64,000 nucleotides of DNA from Alkalihalobacterium chitinilyticum (GCF_029028005.1 NZ_JAOTPO010000021.1:1-64000); one strand, 5' to 3'. Positions 1 through 8,596 are shown, numbered from the stretch's first letter. The notes: generated by a model not told the origin, from the letters alone. Made by a program: numbers and translations.

Positions 1-127
1 CATCCATTTTTATAATCATGAAAGATACCAAAAAAGATTAAACGGCCTCAGCCCTATGGAATATAGAGCTAAAGCCGCTTAAATACTTTTTATTATTTCC
101 ACTGTCTACTTGACAGGGGGCAGTTCA
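1..127 (+). mobile_element. Right end of an IS3-family insertion sequence
   Basis: The left edge holds the last codons of an IS3-family transposase (2-82), and 20 bases further on lies a terminal inverted repeat at 103-127 that reads TGTCTACTTGACAGG and ends in ...TTCA. Its complement begins TGAACTGCCCC, the usual outer end of IS3/IS150-group elements. The rest of the element lies outside the window, so completeness and target duplication cannot be judged. Confidence 0.8.
2..82 (+). CDS. IS3-family transposase orfB, C-terminal fragment (cut by window edge)
   Basis: The reading frame from base 2 encodes 26 residues and a stop at 80-82. It contains YNHERYQKRLNGLSP followed by MEYRAKAA, the typical C-terminal end of the DDE (rve) transposase OrfB of IS3-family elements, where the YN..R....L..L.P.EYR pattern is diagnostic. 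It would catalyse the strand transfer of the element. The start lies outside the window, so it may be intact or broken. The inverted repeat just downstream supports the call. Confidence 0.8.
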   Translation: MHFYNHERYQKRLNGLSPMEYRAKAA

Positions 128-492
128 GTGTGCGCAGTCTTTTTTGTTTTATAAAGTGTTCAGTTTATCATGTTAACTGGCGCTAAGACTCCCGATTCAA
201 GCCTTTGTGGAAGCAAAGGAGGATAATTAGGAGACGATTGGATACAGACGTTGTCACGTACGTTCTGTTGCAATGTCTTTGTGACTCGCAACGTTTGGGT
301 TTCAATAATAACCCAATTGGTTCTACTAATTTTCAGTAGAGATGAAGAAAATCCACACTGAAAAGTTTCACTTTATAAAAATATTGCACTAGAATAATCA
401 TCAGCAAACTATTTTTATTGATAGTTTGAGTAGAGATTTAAGTAAAGTTTCATTTCAAATAATATTTTCCACAAAAAAACGAAAAATAATGA
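128..492. other. Gene-free stretch with a chain of four hairpins
   Basis: No gene is supported here. From 202 to 339 four small hairpins follow one another: CCTTTG/CAAAGG (202-219), GTTGC/GCAAC (267-292), TTGGGT/ACCCAA (295-316) and CTACT/AGTAG (323-339). Such packed structure next to a transposon end could be the 3' structured part of another mobile element (for example an IS200/IS605 right end or an RNA-guided TnpB-type RNA) or an RNA leader. I cannot decide from sequence alone. From 340 to 490 I see only AT-rich DNA. Confidence 0.35.
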
Positions 493-521
493 TTGTAGAA
501 TGACCAAATAGGCAGTAAAAT
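493..521 (+). promoter_or_regulatory. Probable sigma-A promoter of the riboswitch transcript
   Basis: TTGTAG (493-498) and TAAAAT (516-521) are separated by exactly 17 bases. The start of transcription would be about 528, some 15 bases before the riboswitch aptamer. Spacing and position fit a housekeeping promoter, but the hexamers are imperfect. Confidence 0.4.
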
Positions 522-542
522 AAAGCTAACATTATATCCTTC

Positions 543-634
543 CTAAAGGGGAGTAGCATTTACAGCAAAGTCGTCATTACGGGAAGTATCCCCGGCTTTG
601 TTGGCAACGTAATCGTTGTTTGCAAGACCTTTAC
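543..634 (+). ncRNA. yybP-ykoY family (Mn2+) riboswitch aptamer
   Basis: The stretch carries the hallmarks of the manganese-sensing yybP-ykoY aptamer: TAAAGGGGAGTAGC at the 5' side (544-557), GTCATTACGG in the first conserved loop, CCCGGCTTTG in the second, and GCAAGACCTTTA at the 3' side, which closes the first stem with the opening TAAAGG. The family usually controls Mn2+ efflux or TerC-type genes. Here the 3' strand of the closing stem is also the 5' strand of the terminator that follows, as expected for a transcriptional ON switch. No Mn2+ exporter gene lies downstream. Confidence 0.82.
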
Positions 635-660
635 CAATTATTTTGGTGAGGTCTTTTTAT
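624..660 (+). terminator. Riboswitch expression-platform terminator
   Basis: AAGACCTTTACCAA pairs with TTGGTGAGGTCTT and is followed by TTTTTAT. The left arm overlaps the last aptamer stem, so ligand binding and termination are mutually exclusive. Confidence 0.8.
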
Positions 661-668
661 ATTCCGTG

Positions 669-711
669 AAAAGGCATTATGACTAAATGATTGGTCGTAA
701 TGCCTTTTTAT
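669..711 (+). terminator. Second terminator directly before yrzF-like gene
   Basis: AAGGCATTATGAC pairs with GTCGTAATGCCTT and is followed by a T-rich run (TTTTTATTTTTT). It lies only about 10 bases after the riboswitch terminator, so the next gene sits behind two consecutive terminators. Confidence 0.7.
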
Positions 712-739
712 TTTTTCCTCTATGAAAGGAGTACACAAG

Positions 740-1336
740 ATGAAGCAATTCGATAAATATGGAAACAGTGTTACGTTTAAAAGTGGAAATAAAATAGAAG
801 TTGTAAACTATGATATAGATTTGAGATTAGTAGGTGTAGGAAAAAGTGCAGCGGTATTCAATATAAATTCGACAGGCTTAGCGCTCAAGGTGTTTCACCC
901 ATTATTTCATCATCTAGCAGTAGAGGAGGCGGAGATTTATAGAAGCCTAGAACAAATCCCGTATTACCCTACTTTACATGAGAGTGGCTCCAATTATATT
1001 GTCATTGACCTCATTGAGGGGAGTACGCTATACCAATGCTTAAATCAAGGTATTGAAGTATCAGATCAGATCATCTATGAAGTCGATCATGCCTTAATGT
1101 TAGCTAGAGATAAAGGACTGAACCCCTCAGATGTCCATCTGAAAAATATATTCATTACGACAAGTGGGAATATTATGATTGTAGATGTCGCACGTTTCAA
1201 GCAAGTACAATATTGCCCAAAGTGGACTGATACAAAAAAAGCATTCTTTAAATACTATCAAAAAGGAATTATTCCTAAGAAAATGCCAACCATTCTCCTT
1301 GATACCATTGGCACCCTCTATCGAAAATACAAATAA
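740..1336 (+). CDS. yrzF: YrzF-like putative serine/threonine protein kinase
   Basis: The 198-residue protein resembles Bacillus YrzF/YbdM, small protein-kinase-like proteins. It has a glycine-rich nucleotide-binding region (VGVGKSAAVF), an invariant-Lys-type strand (LALKVFHP), a catalytic-loop-like GLNPSDVHLKNIFI and a DFG-equivalent IVDVARF. The catalytic loop is HLKN rather than HRDxxxxN, as in other YrzF proteins, so activity is uncertain. I chose the ATG at 740 because AAAGGAG (725-731) lies 8 bases upstream; an in-frame ATG at 722 has no such site. The gene sits directly behind the Mn2+ riboswitch and two terminators, an unusual place for it. Its substrate is unknown. Confidence 0.75.
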   Translation: MKQFDKYGNSVTFKSGNKIEVVNYDIDLRLVGVGKSAAVFNINSTGLALKVFHPLFHHLAVEEAEIYRSLEQIPYYPTLHESGSNYIVIDLIEGSTLYQCLNQGIEVSDQIIYEVDHALMLARDKGLNPSDVHLKNIFITTSGNIMIVDVARFKQVQYCPKWTDTKKAFFKYYQKGIIPKKMPTILLDTIGTLYRKYK

Positions 1337-1407
1337 TTTCTGTGAAGCGATGAATATGTTGAGCACAGTTAAAGTGGCGAGTACGAATAGCGTGAAGATT
1401 ATTAAAA

Positions 1408-1465
1408 AACGTGGTGCCAGGCACCGTTAGTGCTTTAAAGCGCAACAGGTGCCTGGCACCACGTT
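1408..1465. repeat. GGTGCCAGGCACC inverted-repeat element, copy 1
   Basis: Arms AACGTGGTGCCAGGCACC (1408-1425) and its near-perfect complement (1448-1465) flank a 22-base loop. Each arm itself contains the palindrome GTGCCAGGCAC. A second copy lies at 5830-5877. This is a dispersed intergenic repeat of a kind common in Bacillaceae; it could act as a weak terminator or a mobile palindromic unit. Confidence 0.85.
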
Positions 1466-1527
1466 CTTAATATTTGTGGTAAAATAATAATAGATATATT
1501 TATAAGATCTATTAGGGAGGGTAATAC

Positions 1528-2061
1528 GTGAGATACTTACTAGTCATGCTATTAGCGGCAATACTATTAATCACAGCGTGTACGAAGCCGGTTGATGAAG
1601 AAATTGAGGATATTAATGAGCAGGCGACAGAAGAACAAGTAGAAGAAAACATAGATGAACAAGAGCCGACTGAAGAAGAGGCTAATAATGACGACGAGAA
1701 AAAAGAAAAGCCTAAAGAAGATCAAGAAAAAAACAACGGTTCAAATGATAAAGTAACAAAAGACCAAGATAACCAAAAAGACAATCAAGGCAGTACGGAA
1801 CCTAAAGACAACCAACAAAATCAAACCGATAGAGACCCAAATGAACTCTTAACGGAACAAGAAGCTATCGCAAAAGTTAAAAGCTATCTACAGCTCCAAT
1901 TTGAGCCAGATGTTCATGTTGTCGTTGACCATGAAGAAAACGGCAGATATTTAGTTCACGTATACGAAGTTATTCCTGGTAACAACGGTGTCGGTCACAC
2001 ATCCACTCGTGGCTGGTACTACGTAGACCGCAAAACAGGAGAGATTGAGTCGATGTTCTAA
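1528..2061 (+). CDS. Acidic lipoprotein with C-terminal PepSY-like domain
   Basis: The 177-residue product starts with a lipoprotein signal (hydrophobic segment at residues 4-17 and lipobox LITAC, so Cys18 would be lipidated). A very acidic, Glu/Asp/Asn/Gln-rich linker follows (about residues 20-108) and then a small folded domain (about 110-177) with the pattern LTEQEAIAKVKSYL ... WYYVDRKTGEIE, which resembles PepSY/YpeB-type modules. The GTG start is fixed by AGGGAGG at 1514-1520, seven bases upstream. It would be anchored on the outer face of the membrane. Function is unknown; a wall-associated or sensory role is only a guess. A terminator follows. Confidence 0.7.
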   Translation: MRYLLVMLLAAILLITACTKPVDEEIEDINEQATEEQVEENIDEQEPTEEEANNDDEKKEKPKEDQEKNNGSNDKVTKDQDNQKDNQGSTEPKDNQQNQTDRDPNELLTEQEAIAKVKSYLQLQFEPDVHVVVDHEENGRYLVHVYEVIPGNNGVGHTSTRGWYYVDRKTGEIESMF

Positions 2062-2102
2062 AGGACTGGACAGTGACAAACCTCAATCTTTTCAATAAAC
2101 CA

Positions 2103-2146
2103 AAAAAGACATTGTTAATCCTTAACGATTACCAGTGTCTTTTTTA
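2103..2146 (+). terminator. Intrinsic terminator after the lipoprotein gene
   Basis: AAAAGACATTG pairs with CAGTGTCTTTT around a loop of about 18 bases and runs into TTTTTT. Confidence 0.75.
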
Positions 2147-2768
2147 TGGATATTCCTTCTTCCTTCTTCAAGCTCCCTCTCTCAAAAGTAGGCAGTAATC
2201 CATTTCTCATCTACAAGATCGACCTCCACAGTCAACACACATAAAACTCCTAGTAACAGTTGGCTATGAGGAAGAAATTTGCATCAAATGCAGGCGTATA
2301 TAACTACCAATAACTAAGAAATAACAATAAAAAAATTACAAATACAGCAATCTATAAGAAATAGAAGCCTACCCTACTAAATATATCTCTGCACTGCAGC
2401 GCCATCCCTAAACAATTTGAGGGAAACTATGACTAATAGAGTTCCCGAACTTTCGACAATAAAACGACAAATTTCCTATAAAATAGATAGAGTAGAAAGT
2501 CGAAACAAGAAATAGTATGTCTAATAGTATATAAGTAAAGAACTATAAAAGAGAGAATGATCAACTGTTTTATCGAAAACCAGAGTCTAAACTCACGCTC
2601 TTCACTTCAATAAACTCTGACTTTTGTAACATTTCTGTAACCTACTACCATAATTTTCACTTTATAATAAAAAGAGCCAATAAAATAGACGATAAATATA
2701 CATATAAGACAATATTAATGGTTCTTTGAATCTATAAGACTACTAATCTGCACTTAGGGGGAAAAACA
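2147..2768. other. Long AT-rich upstream region of the NlpC/P60 gene
   Basis: About 620 bases without a supported gene. A weak promoter-like pair, TCGACA (2453-2458) and TATAAAAT (2477-2484) with an 18-base spacer, lies 285 bases before the next start, so the endopeptidase may have a long leader. No clear riboswitch or operator was recognised. Confidence 0.3.
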
Positions 2769-4127
2769 ATGAGTACAAAGTCGGTCGTAAAAAAAGCGGT
2801 AATTTCTTCAACGTTTGCTACAGGAATTGTATTAACTGCGCCGTTAATGGTAGATGCGGCACTTGGTGACCAACCGTTAAAAAAAGGGATGAATCATCCT
2901 GACGTCAAAGAACTACAAGAGGCATTAAGAGCTAAAGGTTATTTTACCTTCCATACTTCAACGGGTTTCTACGGAACAATTACGGAAGAGGCAGTAAGAC
3001 AATTTCAGAGAACGCATGGAATCCAAACGACTGGAGTTGCGAATACATCCACTTTAAACTTACTTCTAAGCTCAAATTCGCAAAATAGACAGGCAACAAA
3101 TACTCAAATCGCTTCATCATCAACAACATCAACAAGCGGTGCTCTTGCTCAAACAACAGGTCTTCTTCGTGCAGGGTCGCAAGGACAAGCTGTAACCGAG
3201 CTTCAAGAACGGTTGAAAGAAGCTGGTCATTTTAATCACCAAGTAACGGGTTATTTTGGAAGAGTGACGCAAAGCGCGTTAAGAGATTATCAGAAAAAAC
3301 ACGGCTTAACGATTGATGGGATTGCTGGACCACAAACCATTTCTCATATTCTTGGAAGAACGACTGCATCACAAGCATCAACACCAGCTCAGTCAACACC
3401 ACCACCAGCCCAGCCTGCGCCAACTCAGACAACAAATGCAGTGCCGGCGTCTGGAACTACAGCAACTACTAACACACAAGTGTTACGCATAGGCGCTAGT
3501 GGAGCGACAGTTACTCAATTACAAGAGGCATTAAAACAGCTAGGCCACTTTGATCATAGAGTAACAGGCTATTTTGGCAGTGTTACGCATTCGGCGGTAC
3601 GCTCATTCCAAAGAAGTCAACAGATTACTGTTGATGGGATCGTTGGTCCGCAAACACTTCGTGCAATCGAAGCGGCTGCAAATGGTGACACGAAAACTGT
3701 TCAAAGCGAACGACAAATCAAATCCGACACAGTAACTGCACAACCTTCGCCACCTGCACAGCAAGGTTTTAATGTAATGAACTTAATCGCTGATGCGGCT
3801 GACTTAGTAGGAACACCTTATTTGTGGGGGGGGACAACACCAAGAGGATTTGACTGCAGCGGTTTCATTCAGTATGTATTTAGGAATCAAGGGGTATCTA
3901 TCCCCCGTACAGCTGCGCAACAGTGGGCGGCAGGAAGGTCGGTTGACAAGCCGAGTGTAGGAGATCTCGTTTTCTTCCAAACGTACACAAACGGTCCGTC
4001 ACATAATGGAATCTACATAGGAAACAATCAGTTTATTCATAGTGGTTCATCCACTGGTGTAACAGTGACAAGCATGAGCAACAGTTACTGGAGTCAACGC
4101 TACCTAGGGGCGAAGCGCCTTCATTAA
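2769..4127 (+). CDS. Secreted NlpC/P60 endopeptidase with three peptidoglycan-binding repeats
   Basis: The 452-residue exported wall hydrolase should cut the peptide stem of peptidoglycan (gamma-D-Glu to diamino acid bond in this family). It has a signal peptide (about residues 1-30, ending VDAA), three PG_binding_1 modules (about 35-95, 130-190 and 235-295) joined by Ser/Thr/Pro/Gln-rich linkers, and a C-terminal NlpC/P60 domain (from about 340). Catalytic Cys363 lies in FDCSGF, the first His (412) in GPSHNGIY and the third polar residue (His424) in QFIHSG; all three are present. The SD AGGGGG lies 7 bases before the ATG. These modules differ in sequence from the 69-residue repeats of the genes at 30-42 kb. 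It is probably a single-gene transcript with its own terminator. Confidence 0.9.
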   Translation: MSTKSVVKKAVISSTFATGIVLTAPLMVDAALGDQPLKKGMNHPDVKELQEALRAKGYFTFHTSTGFYGTITEEAVRQFQRTHGIQTTGVANTSTLNLLLSSNSQNRQATNTQIASSSTTSTSGALAQTTGLLRAGSQGQAVTELQERLKEAGHFNHQVTGYFGRVTQSALRDYQKKHGLTIDGIAGPQTISHILGRTTASQASTPAQSTPPPAQPAPTQTTNAVPASGTTATTNTQVLRIGASGATVTQLQEALKQLGHFDHRVTGYFGSVTHSAVRSFQRSQQITVDGIVGPQTLRAIEAAANGDTKTVQSERQIKSDTVTAQPSPPAQQGFNVMNLIADAADLVGTPYLWGGTTPRGFDCSGFIQYVFRNQGVSIPRTAAQQWAAGRSVDKPSVGDLVFFQTYTNGPSHNGIYIGNNQFIHSGSSTGVTVTSMSNSYWSQRYLGAKRLH

Positions 4128-4171
4128 AAATAATAAAAGCATAACAATATTCCTATAAACCAAATCAACAG

Positions 4172-4215
4172 AAACTGCATTCTCCATCTCGTCATGGAAG
4201 ATGCAGTTTTTCGTT
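4172..4215 (+). terminator. Intrinsic terminator after the NlpC/P60 gene
   Basis: AAACTGCAT and ATGCAGTTTTT form the outer stem, with CTCC/GGAA inside, and a T-run follows. Confidence 0.75.
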
Positions 4216-4403
4216 TTGCAAAGGTGCTGTTCCATTCCGAAAATAGGACCTTTATGATACGATAAGAAAAGAATTTTTACATAAGTAAATAATCAAAAAT
4301 CTGATTATAACTACCAATTTAAAAACAAACCGCCCACATCAGAACGATAAATAATGCATTACCTTATATAAAAAAAGCAAATACATTCATGGGAGTGATG
4401 GCA

Positions 4404-5429
4404 ATGATCCTCGTAACAGGGGCTGCAGGATATATAGGAAGCCACATGTGTGTAGAACTACTTGAAGCCGGGTATGACATAATTGCGGTCGACAATCTTT
4501 CCAATAGTAAAAAAGAGGCACTAGACCGAGTTGAAGAAATCACAAAAAAGACGGTTACTTTCTATGAAATTGATCTACTAGACCGTGAAGCGCTTGAACA
4601 GGTATTTGTTAAACATAAAATAGAAGCCGTCATCCATTTTGCAGGATTAAAAGCGGTTGGAGAGTCAACGGAAAAGCCACTCCAGTACTATCACAATAAT
4701 ATTTCTGGAACGCTCTCCCTCTGTGAACTTATGGATAAATACGGGGTGAGAAAGTTGGTGTTTAGTTCGTCTGCAACAGTTTATGGCCAGCCCGATCGTG
4801 TCCCGATTTCTGAGGACTTCCCACTGAGCGCAACGAACCCTTATGGACGAACAAAGTTAATGATTGAGGAAATCTTGCACGACCTTTACGCATCGGATCC
4901 AAGCTGGAGTATTTCCCTGTTGCGTTACTTTAATCCAGTCGGTGCCCACCACAGTGGTCGGATTGGCGAAGATCCGAACGGCATACCGAATAACTTGATG
5001 CCTTTTATTGCCCAGGTCGCAATTGGGAAACTTGATCAATTGCAAGTGTTCGGGGACGATTATGAGACGAAGGACGGCACGGGTGTGAGAGATTATATCC
5101 ATGTCGTTGACCTCGCAAAAGGCCATTTAAAAGCACTGGTAGAAGTAATGAAAACTACCGGAATAAACACCTATAACCTCGGGACGGGAAATGGTTATAG
5201 TGTTCTAGAAATGATAAAAGCCTTTGAAAGTGCGTCTCAACGTAAGGTCCTCTACCAGGTTGTAGAGCGCCGCGCTGGAGATATAGCTTCCTGCTATGCA
5301 GACACGACAAAGGCGAAAACAGAGCTAGGTTGGACAGCCATAAAAGGAATTAAAGAAATGTGTGAAGACGCCTGGAGATGGCAAGTGAATAACCCAAATG
5401 GATATGAAGGAAACAACCGTTCTAGATAA
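4404..5429 (+). CDS. galE: UDP-glucose 4-epimerase, copy 1
   Basis: The 341-residue protein interconverts UDP-glucose and UDP-galactose (or the N-acetylated forms) in the cytosol and supplies sugar nucleotides to the surrounding glycosyltransferases. The NAD-binding motif GAAGYIGSH is at the N-terminus, the catalytic Ser is in [10 protein letters not shown] and the YxxxK pair is in NPYGRTK; the [12 protein letters not shown] stretch is typical of GalE. I set the start at the ATG at 4404, since GGGAGTG (4391-4397) lies 6 bases upstream and [12 protein letters not shown] is the classical start; in-frame ATGs at 4389 and 4398 are badly placed. A second galE lies at 62557, at the other end of this island. 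Confidence 0.92.
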   Translation: MILVTGAAGYIGSHMCVELLEAGYDIIAVDNLSNSKKEALDRVEEITKKTVTFYEIDLLDREALEQVFVKHKIEAVIHFAGLKAVGESTEKPLQYYHNNISGTLSLCELMDKYGVRKLVFSSSATVYGQPDRVPISEDFPLSATNPYGRTKLMIEEILHDLYASDPSWSISLLRYFNPVGAHHSGRIGEDPNGIPNNLMPFIAQVAIGKLDQLQVFGDDYETKDGTGVRDYIHVVDLAKGHLKALVEVMKTTGINTYNLGTGNGYSVLEMIKAFESASQRKVLYQVVERRAGDIASCYADTTKAKTELGWTAIKGIKEMCEDAWRWQVNNPNGYEGNNRSR

Positions 5430-5483
5430 TTGAATATACGCAAATCAAAGTGAACCTAGTAATCGCAAAAAGGAGAATGTCAG

Positions 5484-5789
5484 ATGTCTTTAGATCGATG
5501 GAAAGCAGATATAGAATATGAGCTGAAGCAAGTCAATAAATCGCTTGAAGCTACGAATGCTGCATTAGAAGAGCTAAAAACAAAGAAAGAGATTGTCGAT
5601 GAAGTCTGTTCAGAAGTAGCCTCCAACCGTTTGCAAGATAATGTCGGCTACATCTTTGAGCTGCAAGAAGATCTCCAAAAAAAGATCAACGATAAAACCA
5701 TTGAATTGATCAAATTAGAAGAAAACCCTAAAAAGCAGCAACTCGAACTATTAATAGAAAAAATCATCAAAAAGCTCGACATAAAATAG
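5484..5789 (+). CDS. Small coiled-coil protein of unknown function
   Basis: The gene encodes 101 residues with a good ribosome site (AAAAAGGAG, about 8 bases before the ATG). The product is almost wholly helical, with heptad-like patterns at residues 10-35 (ELKQVNKSLEATNAALEEL) and 55-98 and a single Cys in the middle. It has no signal peptide or membrane segment. I do not recognise the family. It lies between galE and the glycosyltransferases and may be transcribed with galE. Confidence 0.6.
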   Translation: MSLDRWKADIEYELKQVNKSLEATNAALEELKTKKEIVDEVCSEVASNRLQDNVGYIFELQEDLQKKINDKTIELIKLEENPKKQQLELLIEKIIKKLDIK

Positions 5790-5829
5790 CCACACCAGCG
5801 ATGCCCTCGCCCCGCAGCGCCACAATAGC

Positions 5830-5877
5830 GGTGCCAGGCACCTTCAACCCTTTACCGCATTGAAGGTGCCTGGCACC
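5830..5877. repeat. GGTGCCAGGCACC inverted-repeat element, copy 2
   Basis: GGTGCCAGGCACCTTCAA (5830-5847) pairs with TTGAAGGTGCCTGGCACC (5860-5877) around a 12-base loop. The core is the same as in the copy at 1408-1465, while the outer or inner flanking pairs differ. It could stop transcription of the small gene before it. Confidence 0.85.
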
Positions 5878-6010
5878 ACGTTATTTATTAGTTTCACCAC
5901 TCCATCAAATCTCTCTCCATCCGTTTACCGCTGCCCCCAAACGATCATACTGTTAATACACCTAATAATATGGAAAACTGTGTGAATAAACGACGATTTT
6001 TACAGAGATA

Positions 6011-6019
6011 TGCTATAAT
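6011..6019 (+). promoter_or_regulatory. Extended -10 promoter for the glycosyltransferase cluster
   Basis: TGCTATAAT is a perfect extended -10 element (TGN-TATAAT). No good -35 hexamer is visible, which extended -10 promoters tolerate. It lies about 80 bases before the first glycosyltransferase start. The same nine bases occur at 47842-47850 before the tyrosine-kinase operon. Confidence 0.5.
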
Positions 6020-6096
6020 TATTTGTTGGAAAAAGACAATTTCAGCCAGAATGAATCGTCAAACAAACCAGTTTGGCGCGAAAGGTCGGTTATAAA

Positions 6097-7215
6097 GTGG
6101 GAAAGATAAAGGTATTATTTTTCATCTATCAAATGGGCGGAGGCGGTGCAGCACGTACACTGCTAAATATTATTAATAATCTGGACCGAAACAAGTTCGC
6201 CCCAATGCTAGTAACTTTAAATATGAACGGTTCCTATGAAAAGGAATTAAAAGAAGACGTTAAATTTATAAAACTAGAAACCACTAGATTAAGCCGCTCG
6301 ATTGGTGATCTAGCCAATATTATTAAAACCGAAGAAATCGACATCGTATTTAGTACGATCCCGAGAGTCAACACAATCGCTATCCTAGCTAACGCACTGT
6401 CACGTTCGAAAGCAAAGAACGTCATTCGAGAGGCAGATAATTTAGGTGGCAGCTTCCGTGAAAACCTTCAACTGCTTGTATTTGGAATGGTATATAAACG
6501 CTCAAGTCAGATTGTCTCGTTATCCGAAGGGGTTAAAGAAAACCTCGTAAAGCGATATAAAATTAAGCCAAAAGATATTAAAGTCATTTATAATCCTGTA
6601 GATGTTGACAACATTAACGAGCAAATCAACAATGGGACTATCAACCCGGATCATCAGGAGATCTTTAATACGACAGATAAAATAATCATCACTGCAGGGC
6701 GTTTAGTCCCGCAAAAAGACCAGCGTACGCTTCTAAACGCCTTTGCGAAAGTCAACAAACAGGAAAGCAGTCGCCTGGTCATCCTCGGGGAAGGTCCGCT
6801 AAAGGATGAACTTCTGCAGCAGGCTGCACAGCTCACTATTGAAGATCGTATACACTTTGTCGGCTTTCAAAGTAACCCGTATATTTATTTCAGTAAAGCT
6901 GATTTATTTGTATTAACATCCATCCATGAGGGGTTCAGCCACGTGATCGCTGAAGCGTTAGCCTCGGGGACTCCGGTCGTCTCAACCGACTGTAAATCAG
7001 GACCTGCAGAAGTTTTGGACGGTGGTGTATACGGGGCGTTATGTCCGGTCGGTGACGCAGATGACGTAGCGTTAAACATGCTACGCATCCTGCAATTAAA
7101 TAAAGAGGAACGTGCAGACATCATCACGAAAGGCCACATGAGAGCTGGTCACTTCGATGCGAAACAAATTGTGAAGCAGTACGAAGCCGTGTTTCTTGAA
7201 ACGTTGAAAAAATAA
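6097..7215 (+). CDS. Family 4 glycosyltransferase
   Basis: The 372-residue GT-B-fold enzyme presumably adds one sugar from a nucleotide sugar to a lipid-linked wall polymer at the cytosolic membrane face. The N-terminal half has the acceptor-side glycine loop MGGGGAARTL. The C-terminal half has GRLVPQKDQRTLL, GEGPLKDEL and the EX7E-type donor motif (HEGFSHVIAEALASGTPVV). I chose the GTG at 6097 (MGKIKVLFF...) because GAAAGGT lies about 10 bases upstream; a TTG at 6073 has no ribosome site. The acceptor and sugar cannot be read from the sequence. It is first in a row of three transferases. Confidence 0.85.
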   Translation: MGKIKVLFFIYQMGGGGAARTLLNIINNLDRNKFAPMLVTLNMNGSYEKELKEDVKFIKLETTRLSRSIGDLANIIKTEEIDIVFSTIPRVNTIAILANALSRSKAKNVIREADNLGGSFRENLQLLVFGMVYKRSSQIVSLSEGVKENLVKRYKIKPKDIKVIYNPVDVDNINEQINNGTINPDHQEIFNTTDKIIITAGRLVPQKDQRTLLNAFAKVNKQESSRLVILGEGPLKDELLQQAAQLTIEDRIHFVGFQSNPYIYFSKADLFVLTSIHEGFSHVIAEALASGTPVVSTDCKSGPAEVLDGGVYGALCPVGDADDVALNMLRILQLNKEERADIITKGHMRAGHFDAKQIVKQYEAVFLETLKK

Positions 7216-7383
7216 TGCCCTATAGAGGTCTTGTCCTTTATTGGATCTAAAGCATCCCCCCTCATATAGAAAGAACGGATCGGTAAAGCTCTCACTCAAT
7301 AAAACAGATGGTGCCAGCAGCCCACATCTAGAAGAAGCAGAAGGGTCAAACCCTCAAAAGCTCTAATTGAAGAAAGAAACAGA

Positions 7384-7410
7384 AGGGGGCGGGCGACTCG
7401 CAGACCCCCT
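7384..7410 (+). promoter_or_regulatory. G-rich hairpin just before a ribosome site
   Basis: AGGGGG (7384-7389) and CCCCCT (7405-7410) can pair around a 15-base loop; the ribosome site AAGGAAG follows 3 bases later. It could affect translation or mRNA stability of the next transferase. There is no T-run, so it is not a classical terminator. Confidence 0.35.
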
Positions 7411-7428
7411 ATAAGGAAGTGTAAAACA

Positions 7429-8592
7429 ATGCCTACGACAAAAAAAGTTGTGCATATTACGACTGTACATCATCCGCTCGATCCGCGGATTTACTATAAA
7501 CAGTGTCAATCGCTGCAACAAGCAGGCTACGATGTGACCTTAATAGCACCTGATGGAGATCAAGTCATTCAAAACAGCAACATACAGGTGGTACCCATTA
7601 AAAAGCACAAAAATAAGTGGCTGCGCATGCTGTTGTCTTCGGTACAAGCCTATAAACAAGCACGAAAGCTAAGTGCAGACTATTACCAGATCCATGACCC
7701 CGAGCTCCTACCAGTGGCGTGGCTGTTAAAAAATAAACACAATGTCGTCATCTACGACATTCACGAAGATTATGAAACAAGCATTATGCAAAAAGAATAT
7801 ATCGCCAGGCCCCTGCGAAAATTCGTGGCGAAAACGTACCGCTTCATGGAAAAATTCTTTTCGAAAAACCTCGAACTGATTCTCGCAGAAAAATACTATA
7901 AAGAAAAGAACCCGAGTGGGACATGCATTTTAAACTACCCGCTCTTAAATGAAAAGGTCATCAACCATGAGGTAAACGAGCAACCTACAGAAAATAAATT
8001 GATTTACACAGGTAATGTATCGGTGGAGCGTGGGGCGCTCATTCAAGCGAGAATCCCGCAAATCGCCGAAGGCACATCCGTCCACGTTTACGGAAAATGC
8101 CCGAAAGCATTAGCAGACAAAATGTACGAGCAAGCGGGCCCGCGTAAGGACCAGTTACACATCCAAGGAATTGACAGCTACGTTCCGAAAACGGAAATTG
8201 ACCAAGCCTATGCTTCTACTAAGTGGCTGGCAGGAATTGCGCTGTTTCCACCAGACGAGCATTACTATAAGAAAGAGCTGACAAAGTTCTTTGAATACAT
8301 GAGCTTCGGGCTTCCGATTATTTGTTCTAACTTTCCAGTGTGGAAGGCCTTTGTTGAACAGCATGCCTGCGGGATTGCAGTCGACCCTACGAATGAAGCG
8401 GAAATTCAACGGGCGATTACGTATTTAAAAGACAACCCAGCTGAAGCCCTGCAAATGGGGCAAAACGGAAGAAAAGCGGTCCTCGAACAACTCAACTGGG
8501 ATAAGGAAAAAGAGAAATTAATTTTATGGTATGATGAACTTCGTAAAGAAGACAAGGTTTCGGTCCAAGAAAAAGGAAGAGATTATTCTTAA
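7429..8592 (+). CDS. GT-B glycosyltransferase (GT4-like)
   Basis: The 387-residue transferase opens with the HITTVHHPLDPRIYYKQ stretch found in many GT4-like capsule and O-antigen enzymes. A central YDIHEDYE and a C-terminal donor-binding part with ELTKFFEYMSFGLPIICSN follow. It probably acts on an undecaprenyl-linked intermediate at the inner membrane face. GGAAGTG lies 9 bases upstream of the ATG. The next gene starts 4 bases after its stop, so the two are translationally coupled. The donor sugar is unknown. Confidence 0.8.
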   Translation: MPTTKKVVHITTVHHPLDPRIYYKQCQSLQQAGYDVTLIAPDGDQVIQNSNIQVVPIKKHKNKWLRMLLSSVQAYKQARKLSADYYQIHDPELLPVAWLLKNKHNVVIYDIHEDYETSIMQKEYIARPLRKFVAKTYRFMEKFFSKNLELILAEKYYKEKNPSGTCILNYPLLNEKVINHEVNEQPTENKLIYTGNVSVERGALIQARIPQIAEGTSVHVYGKCPKALADKMYEQAGPRKDQLHIQGIDSYVPKTEIDQAYASTKWLAGIALFPPDEHYYKKELTKFFEYMSFGLPIICSNFPVWKAFVEQHACGIAVDPTNEAEIQRAITYLKDNPAEALQMGQNGRKAVLEQLNWDKEKEKLILWYDELRKEDKVSVQEKGRDYS

Positions 8593-8596
8593 TTAT

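Noticed and set aside
1185-1430. Small protein overlapping the YrzF-like gene
   Set aside because: It lies in another frame of the kinase gene and runs into the palindromic repeat; no ribosome site.
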